Below are positions 57,078 to 64,000 of a stretch of 64,000 bases of DNA, piece after piece. The stretch is taken from positions 1 to 64,000 of the forward strand of contig NZ_AKJD01000054.1 in NCBI RefSeq assembly GCF_000282515.1. The letters run 5' to 3'. Numbering within the stretch: the stretch's first letter is position 1; each line of letters opens with the position of its first letter. The DNA comes from Pseudomonas sp. GM80. Lineage in GTDB: Bacteria; Pseudomonadota; Gammaproteobacteria; Pseudomonadales; Pseudomonadaceae. The notes beneath the pieces are model-generated. The model saw nothing but the letters and a program-made list of their open reading frames with translations. It searched no databases and was not told the origin of the DNA. The position numbers and the translations under genes are program-made.

Positions 57078-60000
57078 ATGGATCATAAACAAATAGTCGT
57101 CGTTCTGGGCATGCACCGAAGCGGTACGAGTGCCATTACGCGTGGTTTAAAAGTCCTTGGCGTCGACCTGGGCGACAATCTGTTGCCTGCCGAATCGGGC
57201 AATAATGAAAAAGGCTTCTTTGAAGACGCAACGATCACTGCGTACAACGAAGAGTTATTGGCCGCGTTGGGCCACGCCTGGGATAGCCTGGTGCCAATCA
57301 GCCCTGAAGAGCTGAGCTTGCCGATCACCCAAAGCCATAAGATTCGTGCCATCGAGCATCTGCGTGAGAAAGTCGCTCACATCAAGTGTTTCGGCGTAAA
57401 AGACCCGCGCATGGCCAGACTGTTGCCGTTCTGGCAGGAAATCTTTGCCGAGCTGGGTCTGAAAGTCAGCTACGTTGTCGCCTTCCGTAATCCCAAGAAT
57501 GTGGCTTACTCGTTGGTCAAGCGCAATGAGTTCGAAGTGGAGAAGGGCTACTTTCTCTGGCTGGAGCACATGCTGTTCAGCTTGAAGTACAGCCAGGGTG
57601 CTTCGCGGGTTTTTGTCAACTACGAGCTGATGCTTCAGGCACCTGAGCAGCAGTTGCGCCGTATTTCCGAGTCGCTGGATTTGCCATTCGATCCGCAAGG
57701 GCCGGAGTTCCAGGAATATCAGAACAAGTTTCTCCAGCACTCGCTGCAACACAACAGCTTTACGCTGGATGAGCTCAGCAAGGATGCCAGCGTTCCTGCC
57801 GATGTTCTGAGCCTGAGCCTTGTGCTTTTGCAACTGTCGCGTGATGAGCGTGCAGATGATCAAGCCGTTGTCGATACAGTCAACGAACTCTATCAAGCAA
57901 TGATCGAGCGCTTGCCGGCGTATCGCCTCATGCGTCATTTCGATGTAAGCAATACGGATCTGAACGCGCAACTGAGCTTGAAAGGCAAAAGTCTTGAGGC
58001 TTTGGAAGCTGATCACAGCAAGCTTGAAACGAGCCACGCAGAGTTAAAATCTGATTATTCCAAGTTGAGCGAGCATCGACGCTGGCTTGAGACTCAATAT
58101 GACTCTTTGACATCGAAGCTTTCCGAGTCAGAGGGATCGGTGCATAGTCTTGAAGCTGACTTGCGTCGTCATGCTTCCGGGCGGTTTTTGCTCAAGTCAC
58201 TGGTTTCGCATATTGCCGAGCGATTCGGCTTGCGGTATCGAGGTGATAATCCCGCCGAGAGCGAGCTGTTTGATGCCGATTATTATCTGAGCACCTACGA
58301 AGACGTTCGTGCCGCAGGTGTTAATCCTTTGCAGCACTATCTGGAGCAAGGTTGGCGCGAAGGTCGTGATCCTTCGGCAGGTTTTTCCACCAAGGGGTAT
58401 CTGGATCACTATCCGGATGTACGACTGCGACGTGTCAACCCGCTGATCCACTACCTTCGCCACGGATATTATGAAGGTCGCTCGATTTACGATGTCAAAG
58501 GTCGTAACTATCACCTTTCCCGTAAGGTCAGCCGCCACCGCGTTGTCGTGCAGTTGTTGAATCTGGTGTCGCAACAGCCGGAGTTACTGGGGCGCTTTGT
58601 CCGTGAAGCACGACGTGGTGGATTGCGTCATGCCTTGGCGATTGCTGCCCGCAAGCTCAAGCGCAGTCAGAAGCGACTTGCCCTGAGCCAGGTTTCCAAA
58701 CAACTTGGCGATGCTGCATTGACTGAGTACGAAGTACTGAAAGTCGTGCCTTACTATCTGGACCCTTATCTCCCCGAGGCTCCAAAAACTGCTCCCGCAA
58801 TGGTTGCCGTTCACCTTCATTTGAGCAGTGAGCAAATGTCCGGGGACTGGCTGGGATACCTCAAGAATATCCCTGTCGAGTTCGATTTGTATGTGTCCCG
58901 CACTGGCAGTGACAATTCCAGGTTTGACGATAAACCGCTGCGTGCTGCCGTGCATCTGTTGCGCCAATTGGTTGTTGATGTCGTCCCTGAGCACGCCGGC
59001 GCTATTGCATCGCTGATTGTCCAGTTCGGTGATCGCCTCAAGGAATACGACGTTGTCGCGCACTTGCATGACGACGCCGGCAACGACGACGGTTCGGGTG
59101 TCAAAGAGCGTCTTGATCTCCTCTGCGGCTCGCCTGCCAATGTCGGGCAGATTCTGCAATTGCTCGGTGGCGACGCTAAAGTGGTTTATCCCGTCGACAT
59201 CCGAGCTGAGTCTGCGGACTACCATCAGGCTGGCTGGAGTGATGCCGGAAACGTGATTGCCACGGTTCTGGAAAAGTACACGGAAGTGGACGCCAAGAGT
59301 TTCCCTGGCGCGCAATTCCCACGTGCGGGTCTTTTCTGGGCGCGGGTCGGCACGATCAGTGATCTGTTACAACTGCCATTGCAGTTTGAGCATTTCGCAA
59401 ATGCCGGCGACGCTGTTGCGCCGGACATGTTGAGCCGTACGCTGCAGCGCTTGGTGCTGGTTAATACAACAATCAGTGAAGGGCGTAATTATCAGTTGGA
59501 AGCGCCGCAGATTTCTCACGAGCCGCGCGACTACTACGAGCCGCAGGTTGATTACTCGGCCAGCATCAAACACGACACGGTCAAAGTACTGGCGTACTAC
59601 CTGCCTCAGTTTCACCCAACGCCTGAAAATGACGAATGGCACGGAACCGGGTTTACCGAGTGGCACAAAGTTCGTTCGGCCAATCCGCTGTTCTTTGGGC
59701 ATTATCAGCAACACGTTCCGCACGAGGACATCGGGTACTACCACCTCGACGGCCCGGCGCAGTTGCAGCAACAGGCTGAAATGATGCAAAAGTCCGGTGT
59801 TCATGGCCTGATTTTCTATCATTACTGGTTCACCGGCCGAATGATCCTTGAGAAGCCAGCGCAGATGCTGGTGGCCAATCCCGAGATCAACATGCCGTTT
59901 GCCTTTTGCTGGGCGAATGAAAACTGGACTCGCCGTTGGGATGGCAACGAGCAGGAAATTCTGCTCGGTCAGGTTTACTCGAAAGAAGATGCGCGTGGCT

Positions 60001-61946
60001 TCATTCGCTATCTCATTCCGTTCTTCAAAGACGAGCGCTACATCAAAGTAGACGGGCGTCCGATGCTGCATGTGTATCGTCCGTCGTCGATCGAGCATAT
60101 CGAAGAATACCTGGAAGTCTGGCGCGAAGAGTGTGAGAGCGCCGGCCTGAAGGCGCCTTACATGGTGGCGACATTGACGCGTGGCGCGACGCAGCCTCAA
60201 GACCACGGGATGGATGCTGCGGTTGAGCGGGTGCTGCACGACTGGACAGCTGACGCTGTACCAGATACTCGCAACCAGTTGCGTCCGTACTGGCCTCTGG
60301 AAGGTAACGTCATTAACTACGGTGAAGTTGCCGACCATTACATGGCACAAGATCTGGGCAAGGATTTCACCCTGTTCCGGTCTTTGGTTCCGACGTGGGA
60401 TAACACCGCTCGTTACGGCAACAGAGCCTATGTGCTGAACAACTTCACTACGGAAAAATTCCAGACGTGGATGGAGTTTTTGGTCGACTATTCCGAGCAA
60501 AACCTGGCGGAAGATCGTCGATATGTTGTCGTCAACGCCTGGAATGAATGGGCCGAAGGCGCACACCTTGAACCGGATACGCGCTTCGGTTACGGCTACC
60601 TCAATTCCATCGGTCGCGCGTTGTCCGGTCAGCCGTTTGCAGCGATCAGCCATTGTGTTCCTGCCACCGATTTGAAGCTCAACGTGGCTTTGACACCCGA
60701 GGCCCAGGCTCGTCTGGACGCCGAGCCGGAATCGGCTCGCAAGTTCCTTGCTTGCCTGGCCAGTTCGAGCGTGCTGCACAACTGCTCCGTCACCGCCGAC
60801 AATGCCCAGCTCCAGCAGGTGTTGCAGGCGCAAGGCGTGAATACTCACGGCCACCAGCCCGCTGATGCCGAGTTCACGTTGGTGTTCAGTGACATCTGCC
60901 TGTTTCCTGCGACAGCCATCGAGTCGTTGCTGAAAATGGCGAAACGACACAAGGGCTACTCGGTGTCGGCCAGTGTGCGAAATGATCCGCTGTTCGTGCA
61001 GGGGGAGGGGACTGTCAACCTCAGCATCGATGCAAGTCAGGTGGCTTGCATGGAATTGCAACTGACGGCTCCGGCAGTCGGTTACAAAGTATGTTGTGAG
61101 GCCGCCTGTTTCCGTCTTCTGCCGGAGAGCGGCGTCCAGGGCGCAGCGCTCGATACGGTATCGACTATCGTGCGTTATCACCGTCGTGGCGACCGCGCTT
61201 CGCTGATCAATGCGCTACTGTCGTTGGTTGCCCAGTCCGGTTGCCGAGTGCTGCCGGTGCTGGCTATTCAGGACATGGATGACGAAGAAATTGCGCTACT
61301 GCAGGCGCAACTCGATCAACTGCCGTGGAGCGAGCATTGCGCGCCGCTGATTCGTCGTTACTTCTCGACAGAGCAAGCCCCGGATCTGCGTTCGCTGATG
61401 CTGAACGATGCACTGAAAGCTGTTGGCAGTGGTTATGCGGCATTTCTTGATTACGACGACATGTTGTTTCCGTGGGCTTACAGCTCACAGATCGAGCAGC
61501 TCAAGTCCAGCGGCAAGAACGCAACCTTTGCGCGGGTTTACTCCACCATGGTGGATTCGGCGACCGGTTGCATTGTCAAGCGTGACAAAATTTATGACTA
61601 CGGTGAAACCTATCGCGATTTCATCGAGCATAACCATGCACCGCTGCACAGTTTCCTGTTGGATCTGGATCAGTGCGATCTGCAAGCCATCACCTACTTC
61701 GATGATATGAAGTACATGGAAGACTACTATCTGACGATGCAGTTGTTTACTCGCGACGGCACCGATTGGGCGTCGCTGCGCACGTGTGACTTTATCGGTG
61801 ATTACATTCACCGAATTGGCTGCGACACGCATACGCTTGCACTGACTGACGAGCAACAGCGTCTCGACTTGCTCAGTAGTGAGTCTTATCGCATTTGCGA
61901 GGCCCGCATCAAGGCCTTGCGTGATCGTCTACTGCCCCACGTGTAG
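57078..61946 (+). CDS. Multidomain sulfotransferase-like / WbsX (GH99-like) / glycosyltransferase-like protein
   Basis: The 1622-residue protein starts with a P-loop sulfotransferase-like domain (about 1-290): 5'-phosphosulfate loop VLGMHRSGTSAITRGL and 3'-phosphate region VAFRNPKNVAYSLVKRN. A coiled coil follows (about 295-365). Next are repeats of the FDADYYLSTYEDV / HYPDVRLRRVNPLIHYLRHG type found with glycosyltransferases (about 398-475). A RgpF-like stretch (about 570-800) leads to a WbsX/GH99-like domain (about 835-1187, YYLPQFHPTPENDEWHGTGF, FCWANENWTRRWDG). The C-terminus (from about 1360) is glycosyltransferase-like with FLDYDDMLFPW near 1457. No membrane segment is visible. It probably assembles or modifies the O-polysaccharide in the cytoplasm. 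The fusion order is unusual, and the Shine-Dalgarno site is weak, so coupling to wzt is likely. Confidence 0.8.
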   Translation: MDHKQIVVVLGMHRSGTSAITRGLKVLGVDLGDNLLPAESGNNEKGFFEDATITAYNEELLAALGHAWDSLVPISPEELSLPITQSHKIRAIEHLREKVAHIKCFGVKDPRMARLLPFWQEIFAELGLKVSYVVAFRNPKNVAYSLVKRNEFEVEKGYFLWLEHMLFSLKYSQGASRVFVNYELMLQAPEQQLRRISESLDLPFDPQGPEFQEYQNKFLQHSLQHNSFTLDELSKDASVPADVLSLSLVLLQLSRDERADDQAVVDTVNELYQAMIERLPAYRLMRHFDVSNTDLNAQLSLKGKSLEALEADHSKLETSHAELKSDYSKLSEHRRWLETQYDSLTSKLSESEGSVHSLEADLRRHASGRFLLKSLVSHIAERFGLRYRGDNPAESELFDADYYLSTYEDVRAAGVNPLQHYLEQGWREGRDPSAGFSTKGYLDHYPDVRLRRVNPLIHYLRHGYYEGRSIYDVKGRNYHLSRKVSRHRVVVQLLNLVSQQPELLGRFVREARRGGLRHALAIAARKLKRSQKRLALSQVSKQLGDAALTEYEVLKVVPYYLDPYLPEAPKTAPAMVAVHLHLSSEQMSGDWLGYLKNIPVEFDLYVSRTGSDNSRFDDKPLRAAVHLLRQLVVDVVPEHAGAIASLIVQFGDRLKEYDVVAHLHDDAGNDDGSGVKERLDLLCGSPANVGQILQLLGGDAKVVYPVDIRAESADYHQAGWSDAGNVIATVLEKYTEVDAKSFPGAQFPRAGLFWARVGTISDLLQLPLQFEHFANAGDAVAPDMLSRTLQRLVLVNTTISEGRNYQLEAPQISHEPRDYYEPQVDYSASIKHDTVKVLAYYLPQFHPTPENDEWHGTGFTEWHKVRSANPLFFGHYQQHVPHEDIGYYHLDGPAQLQQQAEMMQKSGVHGLIFYHYWFTGRMILEKPAQMLVANPEINMPFAFCWANENWTRRWDGNEQEILLGQVYSKEDARGFIRYLIPFFKDERYIKVDGRPMLHVYRPSSIEHIEEYLEVWREECESAGLKAPYMVATLTRGATQPQDHGMDAAVERVLHDWTADAVPDTRNQLRPYWPLEGNVINYGEVADHYMAQDLGKDFTLFRSLVPTWDNTARYGNRAYVLNNFTTEKFQTWMEFLVDYSEQNLAEDRRYVVVNAWNEWAEGAHLEPDTRFGYGYLNSIGRALSGQPFAAISHCVPATDLKLNVALTPEAQARLDAEPESARKFLACLASSSVLHNCSVTADNAQLQQVLQAQGVNTHGHQPADAEFTLVFSDICLFPATAIESLLKMAKRHKGYSVSASVRNDPLFVQGEGTVNLSIDASQVACMELQLTAPAVGYKVCCEAACFRLLPESGVQGAALDTVSTIVRYHRRGDRASLINALLSLVAQSGCRVLPVLAIQDMDDEEIALLQAQLDQLPWSEHCAPLIRRYFSTEQAPDLRSLMLNDALKAVGSGYAAFLDYDDMLFPWAYSSQIEQLKSSGKNATFARVYSTMVDSATGCIVKRDKIYDYGETYRDFIEHNHAPLHSFLLDLDQCDLQAITYFDDMKYMEDYYLTMQLFTRDGTDWASLRTCDFIGDYIHRIGCDTHTLALTDEQQRLDLLSSESYRICEARIKALRDRLLPHV

Positions 61947-61953
61947 TGCAGGA

Positions 61954-61977
61954 GGCCCGCCAGTTCGCTGGCGGGCC
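61954..61977 (+). terminator. GC-rich hairpin after the giant gene
   Basis: A perfect 10-bp stem GGCCCGCCAG / CTGGCGGGCC with a TTCG tetraloop lies 7 bases after the stop. It is followed only by TTGATCG, so termination may be partial; it could equally stabilise the mRNA 3' end before cysC. Confidence 0.55.
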
Positions 61978-62008
61978 TTGATCGTCTGATTGGAATAAGG
62001 TTAATCGA

Positions 62009-62602
62009 ATGAGTAAGGATCTGGTTTTTCACGCTACTGCTGTCAGCGCCTCGGCAAGAGCCCAGGTGAAGGGGCAAAAGCCTGCAGTGATTTGGCTCAC
62101 GGGATTGAGCGGCGCCGGAAAGTCGACGATTGCCAACGCACTTGAGCAGGCGCTGGTCGCCAAGGGGCGGCATACGTTCCTGCTGGATGGTGACAACTTG
62201 CGGATGGGTTTGTGCAAGGATCTTGGCTTCAAGGATGCCGATCGTGTGGAAAATATTCGCCGAGTAGCGGAAGTTTCCAAGTTGCTCGTCGACGCAGGTT
62301 TGATCGTGATTACTGCTTTTATCTCGCCTTTCCACCGCGATCGCGCCATGGCGCGCGACGTGATCGGCAGCGGCGAGTTTGTTGAGGTTTTCATCGACAC
62401 ATCGCTTGAAGAGTGTGAGCGACGCGATCCTAAAGGGCTTTATGGCAAAGCCCGGGCCGGAGAAATCAAGAACTTCACTGGAATTGATTCGGCCTACGAG
62501 GCACCTACGGCTGCCGATATTCGTATCAATACAGTTGAGGAAGACCTGGCGGCGTCCATTGCCCGAGTTGTGGATTACTTGGATAACAGGTTCATCCAAT
62601 GA
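62009..62602 (+). CDS. cysC: Adenylyl-sulfate kinase (stand-alone)
   Basis: The 197-residue APS kinase has Walker [11 protein letters not shown] (about 31-40), [17 protein letters not shown], the [12 protein letters not shown] helix and [20 protein letters not shown], all characteristic of CysC. It phosphorylates adenylyl-sulfate to PAPS, the donor used by sulfotransferases. Pseudomonads usually carry APS kinase fused to CysN for general use, so a separate copy beside a sulfotransferase-like protein suggests PAPS supply for glycan sulfation. The stop overlaps the next start (ATGA). Confidence 0.93.
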   Translation: MSKDLVFHATAVSASARAQVKGQKPAVIWLTGLSGAGKSTIANALEQALVAKGRHTFLLDGDNLRMGLCKDLGFKDADRVENIRRVAEVSKLLVDAGLIVITAFISPFHRDRAMARDVIGSGEFVEVFIDTSLEECERRDPKGLYGKARAGEIKNFTGIDSAYEAPTAADIRINTVEEDLAASIARVVDYLDNRFIQ

Positions 62603-63975
62603 AAACGGTCGTCATCATCGGAGCCGGTTTCAGTGGAGCGGTGACCGCCGCGCAATTACTGCGGCAGGGCTCCCCGGATGTCCGCATTGTTTTGATCAAT
62701 CGTTCTGGCGCAATGGCTCGCGGACTCGCTTACGGCACGAACAGCCCACTGCATCTGCTGAATGTGCCTGCGGGCAACATGAGTGCTTATGTTGATGAAC
62801 CAGAGCACTTTTTGCGTTTTTGCCAAGCTCGGGATTCTGCTTACTCCGCATCCTCTTTCGTTCCACGCAAGATGTATGGCGATTATCTGGCTTCGGTTCT
62901 GGATGAGGCTGAGCGCCATGGTTTCGGCGATGTAGAGCTGGAGCGCGTGATTTCGGAAGTTGATAGCCTGAGCCCGAATGGTGCCGGCGCCATTGTAAAA
63001 CTGGCCAACGGACAGCAGATCATTGCGGATCAAGTTGTTCTAGCCTTCGGTAATTTTTCTCCGCTTGACCCACCGGGATTCAACTCATCGTTGGGAGTTG
63101 AGCAATACCAGGCAGACCCATGGTCCGGCGTTGCGGGCTCATCCGGTGGATTGGATAGTCCGGTGTTGTTGGTGGGTACCGGATTGACAGCGCTCGATGT
63201 TGCATTGGGATTGTTGCAGCAAGGTCATCGTGGCCCCATTCACATGGTTTCCAGGCGCGGGCTGCAGCCCTTGCCTCACCGCGCGCAGCGTTCGGCTCTG
63301 GAAGTGCCGCTCAATATTGTTGAAAAACTCCTGCAGTTGCCTCCTACGGTAGCTGGATACATGCGGTTGATTCGCCAGGAAATTGCGACCTCACAAGTAC
63401 ACGGCCTGGACTGGCGTGATGCGTTGGCGTTGTTGCGCTCGATTACACCGGATTTGTGGGTTCGCCTGCCGAGTATCGAGCGTCGCCGCTTCCTGCGCCA
63501 TGTTCAGCCTTATTGGGATGTTCACCGGCATCGGGTGGCGCCGGCAGCTTATCAGCGCTTCGATGAGGCTCAGGCAGCCGGGCAAATTCATTCCATGGCC
63601 GGTCGTATAAAGAGTGTCACTCGCCATACCGGTAGCCTGACAGTTGAGCTTCAGCTACGGGCTACAGGGCGTTTGGAAGAAATCAGCGTCGGCCGGGTTA
63701 TAAACTGTACGGGCCCCAATACAAATTTGAGTCGTGTGAATGATACGTTGATCACTCAACTCAGAGTGGATGGACTGGTAAAGCTCGATCCTCTCGGGCT
63801 TGGGCTAAGCGTTGACGATCAACTATCGGTCATCAATGCCAACGGCAATGCTGTTCCCTGGTTGCATTACATAGGACCGATGCTCAAAGCCGACTTTTGG
63901 GAAGCCACAGCGGTCCCGGAATTACGGCAATACGCGAAGGCGCTGGCGGTGCGACTATCCGATCAGCTTCGTTAG
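62599..63975 (+). CDS. FAD/NAD(P)-binding protein of unknown role
   Basis: The 458-residue flavoprotein opens with the Rossmann dinucleotide motif [20 protein letters not shown]. It has a second nucleotide-binding region ([20 protein letters not shown]) and a C-terminal [13 protein letters not shown] segment. It matches the FAD-NAD(P)-binding (NAD_binding_9-like) proteins, whose reactions are mostly unassigned. The start overlaps cysC by 4 bases, so it belongs to the sulfation end of the O-polysaccharide locus. It could oxidise or reduce a sugar intermediate or serve sulfur chemistry; the sequence does not decide. Confidence 0.8.
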   Translation: MKTVVIIGAGFSGAVTAAQLLRQGSPDVRIVLINRSGAMARGLAYGTNSPLHLLNVPAGNMSAYVDEPEHFLRFCQARDSAYSASSFVPRKMYGDYLASVLDEAERHGFGDVELERVISEVDSLSPNGAGAIVKLANGQQIIADQVVLAFGNFSPLDPPGFNSSLGVEQYQADPWSGVAGSSGGLDSPVLLVGTGLTALDVALGLLQQGHRGPIHMVSRRGLQPLPHRAQRSALEVPLNIVEKLLQLPPTVAGYMRLIRQEIATSQVHGLDWRDALALLRSITPDLWVRLPSIERRRFLRHVQPYWDVHRHRVAPAAYQRFDEAQAAGQIHSMAGRIKSVTRHTGSLTVELQLRATGRLEEISVGRVINCTGPNTNLSRVNDTLITQLRVDGLVKLDPLGLGLSVDDQLSVINANGNAVPWLHYIGPMLKADFWEATAVPELRQYAKALAVRLSDQLR

Positions 63976-63990
63976 GCGTTGAGTCTTTCC

Positions 63991-64000
63991 ATGAAAAAGG
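63991..64000 (+). CDS. Possible start of the next gene, cut by the window
   Basis: An ATG followed by AAAAAGG lies 15 bases after the previous stop, preceded by GAG. Only ten bases are present, so no product can be named. Confidence 0.25.

Overview
The window is high-GC, densely packed proteobacterial DNA. Its gene content and order point to a Pseudomonas, most likely of the fluorescens group. Two blocks follow orders I remember from P. aeruginosa: fumC2, DUF2059, bolA-like, trhO, dsbA-like, ABC exporter, rbdA; and yciK, mupP, ubiG, mtaD-like, mtnA, gyrA, serC, pheA, hisC, tyrA-aroA, cmk, rpsA, ihfB. Many gaps carry the REP-type palindromes typical of fluorescent pseudomonads. No tRNA, rRNA, CRISPR array or insertion sequence was seen.

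Layout. 1-3.7 kb (minus strand): the two-gene NAGGN osmoprotectant pair, asnO-like amidotransferase and ngg synthetase. 3.9-8.8 kb: a 1606-residue DUF6543/leucine-rich-repeat protein ending in a NEL-type E3 ubiquitin ligase domain. 8.8-16.7 kb: mnmC, polyphosphate:AMP phosphotransferase, a thiolase, a small DUF6316-like protein, an EamA transporter and fumC. 16.9-21.5 kb: DUF2059 protein, BolA-like protein, trhO, DsbA-like protein and an ABC exporter. 21.5-26.0 kb (minus strand): a 1503-residue protein with a cytidine-deaminase-like C-terminus, placed between the ABC exporter and rbdA. 26.1-30.5 kb: rbdA, a TenA/heme-oxygenase-like protein and a second diguanylate cyclase. 30.9-48.4 kb: housekeeping genes for cell-wall recycling, ubiquinone, methylthioadenosine salvage, gyrase, serine and aromatic amino acids, cytidylate kinase, ribosomal protein S1, IHF-beta and LapA.

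48.6-64.0 kb: an O-polysaccharide locus downstream of ihfB/lapA. It starts with rmlB-rmlD-rmlA (dTDP-L-rhamnose, with no rmlC in view). Two paralogous family-2 glycosyltransferases, a nucleotide-sugar epimerase/dehydratase and a Wzm/Wzt ABC exporter with an extended Wzt C-terminus follow. Next come a 1622-residue protein joining a sulfotransferase-like domain, a WbsX (GH99-like) domain and a glycosyltransferase-like end, then a stand-alone APS kinase (cysC) and an FAD/NAD(P)-binding protein. Together they suggest a rhamnose-containing glycan exported by an ABC transporter and possibly sulfated.

The strongest leads are the deaminase-tipped giant protein with no visible immunity gene, the NEL ligase protein, and the sulfotransferase/WbsX/glycosyltransferase fusion beside cysC. 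A sharp drop in GC inside the EAL domain of rbdA is also worth a check. Functions are assigned by reading motifs and from memory of families and synteny; no search was run.
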